DNA from: Eubacteriales bacterium
GTDB lineage: Bacteria; Bacillota; Clostridia; Lachnospirales; Lachnospiraceae
Direction of reading: 5' to 3'
NCBI GenBank assembly: GCA_030539055.1
Contig: JAUNSV010000004.1
Coordinates: 42,680-93,895 of the forward strand
Length of the DNA: 51,216 nucleotides
The notes below the pieces were generated by a model. The model had not been told where the DNA came from, did no database searches, and saw nothing but the letters and a program-made list of their open reading frames with translations. How positions within the stretch are numbered: position 1 is the stretch's first letter; the number at the start of each line of letters is the position of its first letter. Shown here piece after piece: positions 1-8,059 of the stretch. The translations under genes and the position numbers were made by a program.

Positions 1-620
1 GGAAGTTCTCTAATATCTTTAATTCTATTTATACAATTTAAATCTTTACCAAAACCATACATAGCCCAAACAAATTCTACATTTGCTTTTTTTGATGCTT
101 CATAATCCATAATTGTATCGCCTACATATATTGGTCTTTTTAAAGAATATTTTTTTATTATATATTTTATATTTTCTTCTTTTGAAAGTCCATTGTCGCC
201 GTTACATATATATTCCGTGTAATATTTATCAAAATGATATTTTTCTATATGCATTTTCATATAAGGAGTTGAACAATTGCTTATTAAAAACAATTTATAA
301 TTTTTATATAGTAATTTTAATGTATCTTCAACTCCCTCGTAAATAAACGCTCCATCGGATAATATAGTATCAAAAGCAGATTGCATACACTCTTTTTCTA
401 CTTCTTTTCTTCTTTTAATACTTAAATTGGGTAATAGTTTTGGATGAACAACTTCAACAGGATATCCACAACCAGCACGAATTTTTTTCTCAGTTATTTC
501 TGGAAGATCTTCTGGTATTTTTTGAATAATTTTTTGCCAACCTTTTGCTACAGATATACAAGCATCCCATAATGTACCATCTAAATCAAATAATAAGCTA
601 TCTACATTTTGTTTGTTCAT
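1..620 (-). CDS. HAD-family hydrolase, phosphoglycolate phosphatase-like (partial)
   Basis: The reading frame starts at ATG 620 behind a GGATAA ribosome-binding site and runs off the window edge after 206 codons, so the C-terminus is missing. It shows the haloacid dehalogenase signature: DLDGT near residues 12-16 (nucleophile Asp12, general acid Asp14), the SNCST motif II at mid-protein, and GDTIMD as the metal-binding motif IV. A helical cap of about 70 residues lies between motifs I and II, as in subclass I phosphatases such as Gph. The substrate is not evident. Its start lies 5 bases after the stop of the unknown gene upstream, so the two are probably co-transcribed from the promoter at 1236-1264. 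Confidence 0.85.
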   Translation of the reverse strand, partial: MNKQNVDSLLFDLDGTLWDACISVAKGWQKIIQKIPEDLPEITEKKIRAGCGYPVEVVHPKLLPNLSIKRRKEVEKECMQSAFDTILSDGAFIYEGVEDTLKLLYKNYKLFLISNCSTPYMKMHIEKYHFDKYYTEYICNGDNGLSKEENIKYIIKKYSLKRPIYVGDTIMDYEASKKANVEFVWAMYGFGKDLNCINRIKDIREL

Positions 621-625
621 TAAAA

Positions 626-1216
626 TTATCCTTTTTCATTTACTATTGTAAATTTTTGTTTTCCAAATGGCATTTTGGTATCCTCAGAAGAATTTTTCAC
701 TAATTGTAAAAACTTTTCATTTGCATACATTAATTCAACACTTAAACATTGTATTATTTCTTCATCTTCATCACTATCTATATTAATGTTGTCTAATATG
801 TATAATGATAATCCTATTATTTCTTCTTTTACTAATGTTTGATCTTTTGAATATGTGTTTTTGCATATCTTTTCTAATATATCATGATTAAATTCATTAT
901 ACATTTTGAATTCACTAAATGAATTGCTTTCTGTAAATATTTCATAAAATATGCCTTTTTCAATCCCCTCAACTAGTTCTGTTATATTTTTTTCGCTTGT
1001 AAAATTCTTTTTACTCTTAAATGATTGTTTGCATAAGAATAATAAAATAGAAAGAATTTCTATCATTCTTTTATGAGTTTCATTGTCTATTATTTTATTC
1101 TCTTCAAAAAGCTTATTATTACTAATTATTCTCAAAAAGAATTCTTCAATAAGCTTAATCCATGTATTTAAGTATTCATCAAATGATACTTGTATAATTG
1201 GTTTTAATATTTTCAT
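626..1216 (-). CDS. Unknown protein, 196 residues
   Basis: I do not recognise this protein. It is soluble and helical by appearance, without signal peptide or convincing membrane span, and has an acidic stretch (DSDEDEE) around residue 150. The start ATG follows a GGGAG site by four bases. It is the first gene of a two-gene unit with the HAD phosphatase, and its promoter is nested in the terminator of the preceding PTS operon. Protein-coding status rests on the clean frame, the ribosome-binding site and tight coupling to the next gene. Confidence 0.7.
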   Translation of the reverse strand: MKILKPIIQVSFDEYLNTWIKLIEEFFLRIISNNKLFEENKIIDNETHKRMIEILSILLFLCKQSFKSKKNFTSEKNITELVEGIEKGIFYEIFTESNSFSEFKMYNEFNHDILEKICKNTYSKDQTLVKEEIIGLSLYILDNINIDSDEDEEIIQCLSVELMYANEKFLQLVKNSSEDTKMPFGKQKFTIVNEKG

Positions 1217-1235
1217 AATACTCCCTTTGGTAATA

Positions 1236-1264
1236 ATTATAATAAAAAAAATACCTACTGTCTA
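1236..1264 (-). promoter_or_regulatory. Sigma-A promoter nested in the upstream terminator
   Basis: On the minus strand, TAGACA (1264-1259), a 17-base spacer and TATAAT (1241-1236) form a near-consensus promoter for the unknown gene and HAD gene. The -35 box coincides with the loop of the terminator at 1244-1277, and the spacer contains that terminator's 3' arm and U-tract. Confidence 0.7.
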
Positions 1265-1277
1265 TAGGTATTTTTTT
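1244..1277 (-). terminator. Intrinsic terminator of the PTS operon
   Basis: The inverted repeat has ATACCTA/TAGGTAT at its core, A-tract and T-tract extensions on both sides, and a 7-base loop. It overlaps the stop codon of the SIS gene at 1276 and is nearly symmetrical, so it could work in either direction. Confidence 0.85.
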
Positions 1278-1833
1278 ATTCTAAATTAGCATGCTTTTCT
1301 TTTACTACTTCTTCATTCCAAGAATTTTTGTGCATTATTTCTAAAGCTATAATATCACAAAGTAGAAACAATTGTTGCTCAAATAGTGTAGACATAGGTT
1401 GAATTGACTTATATTCATTCACATTAGAGAGCTTTGTATGCCCTTTTAATATTAACCTATTATTTGATATTTGGTCAATTGAACTGTCTTTAGTGCAGCC
1501 TATATAAAAAATATTAGCATTGTACTTTTTTGCTTTTTTTGCTATTTGATATGGAAATATGCTTTCTCCTGAGCTGGATGCTACAATCAACAAGTCTGTA
1601 TTTTGTATTGGTTTTTCTGTTTCACTCCCCACAAAATTAATGTCTATGCCCATATGGCATAATCTTTTTACCCAAGATTTTAATGATATTAATACTCTTC
1701 CTACGCCTACAACAAATACTTTTCTTTCCTTTTTGCAAAGCTCTTCTATTAAATCATCCATTTTATTTTCATCAATTGCTAATAGTGTATCATTTAATTC
1801 TAGTAGAATAAGTTTGGTCCAATTTTTTGTCAT
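1276..1833 (-). CDS. SIS-domain sugar-phosphate isomerase, 6-phospho-3-hexuloisomerase-like
   Basis: This 185-residue single SIS-domain protein has the length and layout of HxlB, which interconverts 3-hexulose 6-phosphate and fructose 6-phosphate. Visible features are the first nucleotide-like fold with VFVVGVGR near residues 39-46, the phosphate-binding serine loop ASSSGES near 86-92, and a C-terminal helix with FEQQLF. It is the last gene of the PTS operon and ends in the terminator at 1244-1277. No hexulose-phosphate synthase (HxlA) is adjacent, so formaldehyde fixation is unlikely. A role in isomerising the ketose phosphate made by the neighbouring dehydrogenase fits better. That substrate assignment is inference. 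Confidence 0.75.
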   Translation of the reverse strand: MTKNWTKLILLELNDTLLAIDENKMDDLIEELCKKERKVFVVGVGRVLISLKSWVKRLCHMGIDINFVGSETEKPIQNTDLLIVASSSGESIFPYQIAKKAKKYNANIFYIGCTKDSSIDQISNNRLILKGHTKLSNVNEYKSIQPMSTLFEQQLFLLCDIIALEIMHKNSWNEEVVKEKHANLE

Positions 1834-1851
1834 AACTACCTCTTAGTAATA

Positions 1852-2910
1852 TTATTTTTCATTTTTTGAATAAATTGCTTTGCAAATAGAAATATTTTTT
1901 TTGTATATATCTTCACATAGTTTTGGTAAATTATTTAAATTTGATTTATGAGTAATTAAATTTTTTACTTTCATTTTTTCTTCATCTAGCATTTTAACTG
2001 TATAATACCATTCATTAATAGGTGAATTATTGTAATGAGAATTCCAAGAGCCTTTAATATTTAATTCTTTTCTTAGTATTAAAGAATGATCCGATAATTT
2101 TATATTGGTATCTCTATTTGGATTTCCCATTAATACTATTGTGCCAAATGTTTTGCAACACTCTATAGCTTGACAAAGTGCATTGCCACTTCCTGTACCC
2201 TCAATAATCACATCTGGAAGTTTTTGATTGTTTATTTTTTTGAATTCTTCTTTTATGTCTACTTTTGTACTATTTAAAACAATATGATTTTGTTTTCTTG
2301 CAAATTCTACTTTTTCTTCTACTACATCTACCAAAACAACCAATGAGGCACCAAATATTTTTGCCCAATTTGCTGCCATTTGACCTATAGGTCCTGCTCC
2401 AAAAATTAAAATAGAATTACCTGCTGTAAAATCACTTCTTCTAATAGCATGTTGAGCTACAGTACAAGGCTCCACCATCGACAATTCTTCATCACTCAAA
2501 TTATTATTATTTGATTCTACGAAATGCCAAAGTGAGGGAACTAAACAATATTCACTAAAACCTCCATCACTCCTTGATCCCAAATAATCATAATCTTCAC
2601 ACATTGCATAATGACCAGATAAACATGGATCACATTTTTTACAAGGTATGCAAGGGAATATAGCTCCTCTTTTCCCTATATTTTTTTTATCTACTTTTTC
2701 TCCAACTTCTACTATTTCTCCACAAAATTCGTGACCTATAGTTAAAGGATATTTTTGCTTGCTTGTGCCTAATTCGAAAATACGAGGAATGTCTGATCCA
2801 CATATTCCACAAGAGCCAACTTGGACTAAAATTTGATCTCCCTTAGGAACTGGCTTTGGTACATCAACTACCCTAAAATCTCCTATTTTAAACAATTGAA
2901 CTGCTTTCAT
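1852..2910 (-). CDS. Zinc-dependent alcohol/polyol (phosphate) dehydrogenase, medium-chain family
   Basis: The 352-residue protein is a medium-chain dehydrogenase. It carries the catalytic zinc region CGICGSD and GHEFCGE, the four-cysteine structural zinc lobe (C-x2-C-x2-C-x7-C starting with PCIPCKKC), and the Rossmann motif FGAGPIGQMAA. Overall it looks like galactitol-1-phosphate 5-dehydrogenase or sorbitol dehydrogenase. Placed directly after the PTS IIB gene and before a sugar-phosphate isomerase, it probably oxidises the phosphorylated sugar alcohol delivered by the PTS to a ketose phosphate. The exact substrate cannot be read from sequence. Confidence 0.8.
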   Translation of the reverse strand: MKAVQLFKIGDFRVVDVPKPVPKGDQILVQVGSCGICGSDIPRIFELGTSKQKYPLTIGHEFCGEIVEVGEKVDKKNIGKRGAIFPCIPCKKCDPCLSGHYAMCEDYDYLGSRSDGGFSEYCLVPSLWHFVESNNNNLSDEELSMVEPCTVAQHAIRRSDFTAGNSILIFGAGPIGQMAANWAKIFGASLVVLVDVVEEKVEFARKQNHIVLNSTKVDIKEEFKKINNQKLPDVIIEGTGSGNALCQAIECCKTFGTIVLMGNPNRDTNIKLSDHSLILRKELNIKGSWNSHYNNSPINEWYYTVKMLDEEKMKVKNLITHKSNLNNLPKLCEDIYKKNISICKAIYSKNEK

Positions 2911-2929
2911 ATTGTACTTCCCATATAAA

Positions 2930-3406
2930 TTATTTTATTAAACTTGCCACATCTACTTGCCTTTGTGCTGGAATAATTTGTATTTCTACTTTTATTCCTT
3001 TATCTATTAATTCTTTAAAAATATTTCTTTCTTCATCTGAAGCAGATATATTTTGAAATAATTTTTTTCTTCCTGTAGTCATTCCCATACCACCTACATT
3101 AATAAAATTAATATCTATTCCATTATCTATTATTCTTTTTATTGTTAATGGTAATTTTACAATTATCATTGTAGGTTCAATTAAACCATCTTTAAGAATT
3201 TTTGTTGCATTTTCTACACTTTGTATTTCAATAGTAATATGAGTAGGTACAAGAAGTGAAAACATCTCACTCATAAATGGATCTTTTGATGCATCATCAT
3301 CTATAACTAAAATATGTTTTATACTTGGTATGCTTTTTAACCAAGCAGCGCATACTTGACCATGTATTAAACGATCATCAATTCGTGTAAATTCCAAATT
3401 ATTCAT
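2930..3406 (-). CDS. PTS system IIB component, mannose/fructose/sorbose family
   Basis: This 158-residue cytoplasmic phosphocarrier has the family hallmark RIDDRLIHGQV at residues 8-18. The histidine of IHGQ accepts phosphate from IIA and passes it to the incoming sugar. The length matches stand-alone IIB proteins. Its start overlaps the stop of IIA at 3406, indicating translational coupling. Confidence 0.92.
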   Translation of the reverse strand: MNNLEFTRIDDRLIHGQVCAAWLKSIPSIKHILVIDDDASKDPFMSEMFSLLVPTHITIEIQSVENATKILKDGLIEPTMIIVKLPLTIKRIIDNGIDINFINVGGMGMTTGRKKLFQNISASDEERNIFKELIDKGIKVEIQIIPAQRQVDVASLIK

Positions 3407-3801
3407 TATTTAATCTCCCCAAATTCTTTTATACTATCTTTTCCATTTTCTATAATTAATTTTACTAATTCATCTAATGTATCTTCATTTGTTCTATCCA
3501 TAGAAAGAGACAATAACATTGGTAAATTGACTCCTGTTATTATTCTCATATTATATTTTTGTTTTAATTTAAACATTGTATTATTTGGACTTCCACCAAT
3601 AATATCCACTAAAGCAAGTATACCATCTTCATAACCTAAGTTATTTATTTTCTCTTCTGCTTCATTATAAAAATCTTCTACATTATCACCTGGTTTTAAA
3701 CATACATAGTCCATTTTTTCAGCTACACCTGTAAGCATATCCATAGCGTTAAACAATTCTTTTGCTAATTCTCCATGTGTTGCCACTAATACACTAACCA
3801 C
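3406..3801 (-). CDS. PTS system IIA component, mannose family (GTG start)
   Basis: The protein carries the IIA motif VLVATHGELA, whose histidine (His9 from the proposed start) is the phosphorylation site, followed by DIIGGSP. The open frame extends back to 3858, but those first 19 codons are not family-like. GTG at 3801 lies six bases behind a strong GGGAGG site and gives a 131-residue protein of normal length, so I take it as the start. An inverted repeat separates it from the IID gene upstream. Confidence 0.88.
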   Translation of the reverse strand: MVSVLVATHGELAKELFNAMDMLTGVAEKMDYVCLKPGDNVEDFYNEAEEKINNLGYEDGILALVDIIGGSPNNTMFKLKQKYNMRIITGVNLPMLLSLSMDRTNEDTLDELVKLIIENGKDSIKEFGEIK

Positions 3802-3825
3802 ATCCACCTCCCTCAAAATAATAAA

Positions 3826-3859
3826 ATTGCAATGATATATTTTTATATACCATTGCAAT
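3826..3859 (-). promoter_or_regulatory. Intercistronic RNA hairpin between IID and IIA genes
   Basis: A perfect 9-base inverted repeat (ATTGCAATG/CATTGCAAT) with a 16-base loop is followed by a T-rich run on the minus strand. It sits between the membrane components and the soluble components, so it may adjust their ratio by mRNA processing or partial termination. That function is inference. Confidence 0.5.
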
Positions 3860-3873
3860 TATAATTTAATTTT

Positions 3874-4707
3874 TTATTTTATTACACCACATAATACACC
3901 AAGTCCAACTGTAATAAATGCAAGTAAGAATGATAAAAGAATAATAGTGTTTGGTTTTACTTTATTTCGAAGTAAGCCCCACACTCCAAGAACTAAAGCG
4001 AGAGGTACTAAGCCAGGAAGCAAGGCATCAAATACTGTCTCTTGCAAATTGAATGCAACAGAGCCTAAATCATTGGTTACTGTCCAACCAATAACATTAA
4101 ATCCAAAGCTTACATTTGATGCAGCCATTGACCCTACAACCATAAGCCCCACTATACTAACTAATTCAAGAATTTCATTCAAGACACCTGTTTTTAAAAA
4201 GTCTAATATTGCTGTCTTACCTTTTTTGTATCCCAACATATACATATTGTAACCAAGGGTAAGCATTATTACTTTATATATTACTTCAAAAAGAATAGGA
4301 CCTGCGTAATTGCCAGCTAATGCTAATTGTATACATACACCAGCTAGAATAGGATAAACTATTGATTGAGATACTACATCACCAATACCTGCCAAAGGTC
4401 CCATAAGTGCACTACGAACAGAAATAATCTCATCTGCAGAAACAGTTCCATCATTTGCTCTTTTCTCTTCCATAGCTGCTGTAATTCCATGAATAACTGT
4501 ACCCATATAAGATGGCTCTGTATTAAAGAAATTTAAATATTTTTTAATCTCTTGTGCATACTCTTCTTTTTTATATAATCTTTTTATTATAGGAATAAAA
4601 GCATTTGCATTTCCCAAAGCTTGAAGTCTTTCATAATTATAACAAGTTTCACTTGAATAACCTAAAAGCCAGTTTTTTACTAAATCGGATTTTTGTAATT
4701 GTGCCAT
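3874..4707 (-). CDS. PTS system IID membrane component, mannose family
   Basis: This 277-residue protein is a typical EIID. It has a cytoplasmic N-terminal half with LGYSSETCYNYERLQALG and the conserved segment with MGPLAGIGDVV, followed by C-terminal hydrophobic segments ending in LGVLCGVIK. EIID pairs with EIIC to form the sugar-translocating unit. It follows the IIC gene by two bases with its own AAGGAGG site, in one operon. Confidence 0.93.
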   Translation of the reverse strand: MAQLQKSDLVKNWLLGYSSETCYNYERLQALGNANAFIPIIKRLYKKEEYAQEIKKYLNFFNTEPSYMGTVIHGITAAMEEKRANDGTVSADEIISVRSALMGPLAGIGDVVSQSIVYPILAGVCIQLALAGNYAGPILFEVIYKVIMLTLGYNMYMLGYKKGKTAILDFLKTGVLNEILELVSIVGLMVVGSMAASNVSFGFNVIGWTVTNDLGSVAFNLQETVFDALLPGLVPLALVLGVWGLLRNKVKPNTIILLSFLLAFITVGLGVLCGVIK

Positions 4708-4709
4708 AA

Positions 4710-5450
4710 TTATCTTACCTCCTTTTTAGTATTTTGGAAAAAATAAATCAAAAATGCAATAATTGCTCCAAATACTGTTATAGCCATTGTGCTTAATCCC
4801 ATAAATTTTGCAAGGAAGAAGCCAAGGAAGAAAAATGGTAATATTTTCTTTTGACCAAGATAATTTAAAAGCATTCCAATTCCAAGTGCTGGCAAAATTC
4901 CTCCAACAAGTGCAAATCCTTCGATAACCCATGCAGGCATTGATGATAACCATTCTCCTACTATGGCACCTTTTGTTACGATTAAGAAAGCAGGAATACC
5001 ATTCAATATTAATGAAACGAAGAATGATGGAACATAATTTAAAAATCTTATCATTCCTAAATCTCCTCTTTCTGCTGCTTTATCTGCCATATGAATCCAT
5101 AGTGAATTGATTGACATATAAGCATTCCACATCATTACTGCAACTGATCCAAGGATTACTCCTATAGTTGTTGCTTGATCTGCTGGTAAACCAGATACTA
5201 AACCTAGAGCAGTACCTACAGAGCCTGCGAACATTGCATTTCCAGGCATTGAACCACCAGCTGTAATAAAACCTACATATGGAAGATTAATAGCTGCTGC
5301 TAGCATCATGCCCTCCATTGGTTTACCCATTACAATTCCTACTAAGAAACCAGACCATATTGGATATAGCCATGTTCTTGTGATTACATGCGAAAACCAC
5401 CAAGTAGATATTGTAGCAATTAATGCTACTCCGATTGCTTGTACAATCAT
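4710..5450 (-). CDS. PTS system IIC membrane component, mannose family
   Basis: This 246-residue protein is almost entirely hydrophobic and has several membrane spans. Recognisable EIIC features are the early segment with PIWSGFLVGIVMG, and later AAAINLPYVG and MPGNAMFAG. It forms the permease with EIID. The mannose-family components are separate proteins here rather than fused as in ManX. The substrate is not identifiable from IIC alone. Confidence 0.92.
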   Translation of the reverse strand: MIVQAIGVALIATISTWWFSHVITRTWLYPIWSGFLVGIVMGKPMEGMMLAAAINLPYVGFITAGGSMPGNAMFAGSVGTALGLVSGLPADQATTIGVILGSVAVMMWNAYMSINSLWIHMADKAAERGDLGMIRFLNYVPSFFVSLILNGIPAFLIVTKGAIVGEWLSSMPAWVIEGFALVGGILPALGIGMLLNYLGQKKILPFFFLGFFLAKFMGLSTMAITVFGAIIAFLIYFFQNTKKEVR

Positions 5451-5481
5451 AAAATTCCTCCCTTATATATTTTAATTTTTT

Positions 5482-5748
5482 TTACTCAACTAATTCTTTA
5501 ATATATGTGCTCACTTCATTTATTGCTATTTGTTCATCTTCTCCATCTGCTTCAATACAAATATTTACTCCTTTGCTAAAGCCACCAGCTAGAACAGATA
5601 ATATGCTTTTTGCATTACAATTTTGATTATTTGATGAATTAGTAATTGTAATTTTTGATTTAAATTTTTTGCATAAACCTACTAAATTAGCTGCTGGTCT
5701 TGCATGAAGACCTGTTTCATTTGTAATTATTACTTCATTTTTCGTCAT
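5482..5748 (-). CDS. HPr-family phosphocarrier protein
   Basis: This 88-residue protein has the HPr active site TGLHARPA, with the phosphoryl-accepting histidine near position 16. The AKSILSVLAGG segment provides a serine equivalent to the regulatory Ser46 of Gram-positive HPr. Being inside a sugar-specific PTS operon rather than next to ptsI, it may be a dedicated paralogue. Its start overlaps the stop of the unknown protein upstream by ATGA. Confidence 0.9.
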   Translation of the reverse strand: MTKNEVIITNETGLHARPAANLVGLCKKFKSKITITNSSNNQNCNAKSILSVLAGGFSKGVNICIEADGEDEQIAINEVSTYIKELVE

Positions 5749-6449
5749 TTTTTTTTACCTATCCTTTTCCAAAATTTTAATCTCTCTTTTTTATTTATTT
5801 TTTTTAATTCTTTTTCTAAATCTATTTTTTTAATTCCTACTTCATTACAAAATGAATTATAAAAATCCCATTCTTCTAATACTTTTATATCATTTAATGC
5901 AAGTAATAATATTTCGCTTCTAACTTGTTTTGATTTTACAAATTCTTTTTTCAAATCCATAATACAAATTTCTTTTATGATATTATCTAATTCATATTGA
6001 ATATTTATTCCAAGCTCTCTTTCTAAATTAAATGCATCTTTAAAATAATTTAACATATTTGATAATAAATCATCTGTTTCAATTGAATATTTTAATTCAT
6101 ATTTTTTTAAATCATATATAAAAATTTTGAAAAAATCATACATTACATTTAATATTTTTTTGTACTCTTCATCTGCTTCATTGAGTACTCTTTTTATTTC
6201 ATTTAATACAAAATCTTTTTCATCGAGAGTAATATGATTTTTTAACGCAGCATACTCTTTTTTTTGATAATCATTGCAATTATTATATATTTCACTACAT
6301 ATCAAAGATAAATCTTTTTTAATACTATTTGACAATAACAAAAAATTTGTTATACTACCATTAGATTGAATACTTTTTACTTCATCATCATAATAATTTT
6401 TATATTTTTCCCATTCATTTTTTATATTTGTAGAATGTACTATTGGCAC
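5745..6449 (-). CDS. Unknown helical protein at the head of the PTS operon (GTG start)
   Basis: I do not recognise this protein with certainty. The frame opens at 6482, but GTG 6449 sits five bases after GGAGG and gives 234 residues. The product appears helical, soluble and rich in Lys and Glu, with no membrane span. It overlaps the HPr gene by four bases. The helical pattern around residues 70-125, with ALKNHITLDEKDF, faintly recalls the HPr-binding helical subdomain of Enzyme I, but the Enzyme I active-site histidine motif is absent. That resemblance is a weak inference. Confidence 0.65.
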   Translation of the reverse strand: MPIVHSTNIKNEWEKYKNYYDDEVKSIQSNGSITNFLLLSNSIKKDLSLICSEIYNNCNDYQKKEYAALKNHITLDEKDFVLNEIKRVLNEADEEYKKILNVMYDFFKIFIYDLKKYELKYSIETDDLLSNMLNYFKDAFNLERELGINIQYELDNIIKEICIMDLKKEFVKSKQVRSEILLLALNDIKVLEEWDFYNSFCNEVGIKKIDLEKELKKINKKERLKFWKRIGKKK

Positions 6450-6472
6450 GCTTACCTCCAAGATTTTAATGT

Positions 6473-6501
6473 ATAATATCACAATATTATATACTTGTCA
6501 A
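6473..6501 (-). promoter_or_regulatory. Sigma-A promoter of the PTS operon
   Basis: On the minus strand TTGACA (6501-6496), 17 bases, then TATTAT (6478-6473). It drives the operon starting at GTG 6449 and diverges from the regulator promoter. Confidence 0.8.
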
Positions 6502-6509
6502 TAAAATTC

Positions 6510-6546
6510 GCACAAAAAATTGTTAAATTTAAACATATATTTGTGC
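6510..6546. promoter_or_regulatory. Candidate operator in the divergent PTS/DeoR intergenic region
   Basis: The inverted repeat GCACAAA (6510-6516) / TTTGTGC (6540-6546) lies between the two divergent promoters, its half-sites three helical turns apart. Two further inverted repeats follow: AACAAA/TTTGTT at 6563-6580, inside the spacer of the regulator promoter, and TGTTTA/TAAACA at 6604-6618, just before the regulator start. They are plausible sites for the DeoR-family protein, which would then repress both operons and itself. Confidence 0.5.
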
Positions 6547-6556
6547 ATATTGGTGG

Positions 6557-6585
6557 TTGACAAACAAAAACACCTTTGTTATACT
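6557..6585 (+). promoter_or_regulatory. Sigma-A promoter of the DeoR regulator operon
   Basis: TTGACA (6557-6562), a 17-base spacer and TATACT (6580-6585). The predicted transcript starts near 6592, about 30 bases before the regulator ATG. Confidence 0.85.
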
Positions 6586-6621
6586 ATAAAAAACGAGTGA
6601 TAATGTTTAAAATAAACAAAT

Positions 6622-7374
6622 ATGAACAAAAGACAAAGTGAAATAGTAGATATTATTAATTCTAATAAACATGTCGATACAAAGGATTTAAAAATCAAAT
6701 TTCCAGATATTTCTGATATGACTATTAGAAGAGATCTTGAAGCACTAGATGAGATGGGGCTTATAGTTCGAGTCCATGGTGGTGCTAAATCTTTGGATGC
6801 TATTATTCAATCAGATGAAAAATATGCAAAAAGAGCTGTTTCTCATTTGGAAGAAAAGAACTTGATTGCAAAAAAAGCTTTAAGATATGTGAACGCAGGA
6901 AGCACTATCTTTCTTGATTCAGGAACTAGTCTTTATGCTCTTTCAAAAATACTACCAGACTTACCTATGCTTATATTCACTGGTAATCTTTTTGCTGTAG
7001 TAGAGCTTTCTAAACTAAGTAAACCAACTATAGAATTTTTAGGTGGCAGGTTTAATTCACAATCAATGTGTATAGATGGTGAGAGAAGCTTTGATTATTT
7101 GAAGGATATAAATATTAATGTTGCATTTCTTGGCTCTACAAGCTATGATGAAAGCTCAGGCTTTTCATGTGGTGAAGAGTGTGGATATAAATTAAAAAGG
7201 AAAATAATGGAAAATGCAAGCACTACTATTATATTAATGGATTCTAGCAAAATAGGTTTTACTTCTGCTTACTCTTTTGCAAGACTAGAAGAAGTAGATA
7301 TTGTAATCAGCGATGACAATCTACCAAAAAATATTGCAGAAAAGATGCGTAATAAAGGTGTAAGCGTATTATAA
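6622..7374 (+). CDS. DeoR/GlpR-family transcriptional regulator
   Basis: This 250-residue protein has an N-terminal winged helix-turn-helix (the DMTIRRDLEALDEMG segment is the DeoR recognition region, about residues 33-47). A C-terminal sugar-phosphate-sensing domain follows, with the SGTSLYALSK and DSSKIG motifs. Such proteins usually repress carbohydrate operons and are released by a phosphorylated sugar. It heads a three-gene operon with an epimerase and a SIS protein and diverges from the PTS operon, so it should control this locus. No clear ribosome-binding site precedes the ATG, which is unusual for this window. Confidence 0.9.
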   Translation: MNKRQSEIVDIINSNKHVDTKDLKIKFPDISDMTIRRDLEALDEMGLIVRVHGGAKSLDAIIQSDEKYAKRAVSHLEEKNLIAKKALRYVNAGSTIFLDSGTSLYALSKILPDLPMLIFTGNLFAVVELSKLSKPTIEFLGGRFNSQSMCIDGERSFDYLKDININVAFLGSTSYDESSGFSCGEECGYKLKRKIMENASTTIILMDSSKIGFTSAYSFARLEEVDIVISDDNLPKNIAEKMRNKGVSVL

Positions 7375-7383
7375 GGAGAAAAA

Positions 7384-8052
7384 ATGAAATATAAAATATC
7401 ACCCTCTATGATGTGTGCAAATTTTTTAGATTTAAAAAATCAAATTCTTTCTTTTGAAAAAGCTAATATTGATATGCTCCATATTGATATTATGGATGGA
7501 GCTTTTGTACCAAATATTACACTTGGTGTAGACTTTTGTAATCAACTAAAAAGTGCTACTAAAATTCCACTAGATTTTCATCTAATGGTAGAAAGGCCAG
7601 AAGAAAAAATCAATTATTTTGATTTTAAAAAAAATGATTCAGTTTCTATTCATTATGAAAGCACATATCATGTTCAAAGAGTATTGCAAAAATTAAAAAG
7701 TATGGAAGTAAATGTAGGCTTAGCTCTTTGCCCTGCAACTCCAATAAATGTGTTAGAGAATGTAATGGATGTTTTAGATTTTGTTTTAATAATGACAGTT
7801 AATCCAGGATATGCAGGGCAGGATTTGATTCTTTCTTGCGTAGAAAAAATCCAAAATACAAGAAACTATTTGGATTCACATGGATATAAAAATGTAGAAA
7901 TTGAAGTAGATGGCTGTGTACGATTAAATAATATAAAAGAAATGCAAAATAAAGGTGCTAACATATTTGTTGGTGGATCTGTATTATTTAATAATGGAGA
8001 TATCTTACAAAATGTTAGTGAGTTAAGAAAGAAATTAGAGACAAAGGAGTGA
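7384..8052 (+). CDS. Ribulose/allulose-phosphate 3-epimerase family
   Basis: This 222-residue TIM-barrel epimerase carries HIDIMDGAFVPNITLG, the DFHLMV metal site, the MTVNPGYAGQ phosphate loop, EVDG and the GGSVLF segment. Family members are Rpe and the allulose-6-phosphate epimerase AlsE; the SPSMMC start and the sugar-locus context look closer to AlsE. It would convert a 3-epimeric ketose phosphate to fructose 6-phosphate. It is co-transcribed with the regulator (GGAG site just before ATG). Rpe activity cannot be excluded. Confidence 0.85.
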   Translation: MKYKISPSMMCANFLDLKNQILSFEKANIDMLHIDIMDGAFVPNITLGVDFCNQLKSATKIPLDFHLMVERPEEKINYFDFKKNDSVSIHYESTYHVQRVLQKLKSMEVNVGLALCPATPINVLENVMDVLDFVLIMTVNPGYAGQDLILSCVEKIQNTRNYLDSHGYKNVEIEVDGCVRLNNIKEMQNKGANIFVGGSVLFNNGDILQNVSELRKKLETKE

Positions 8053-8059
8053 TTAATTT

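Noticed and set aside
1276-1833. Ribulose monophosphate pathway (formaldehyde fixation) from the HxlB-like gene
   Set aside because: No hexulose-6-phosphate synthase is present, and the gene belongs to a PTS operon.
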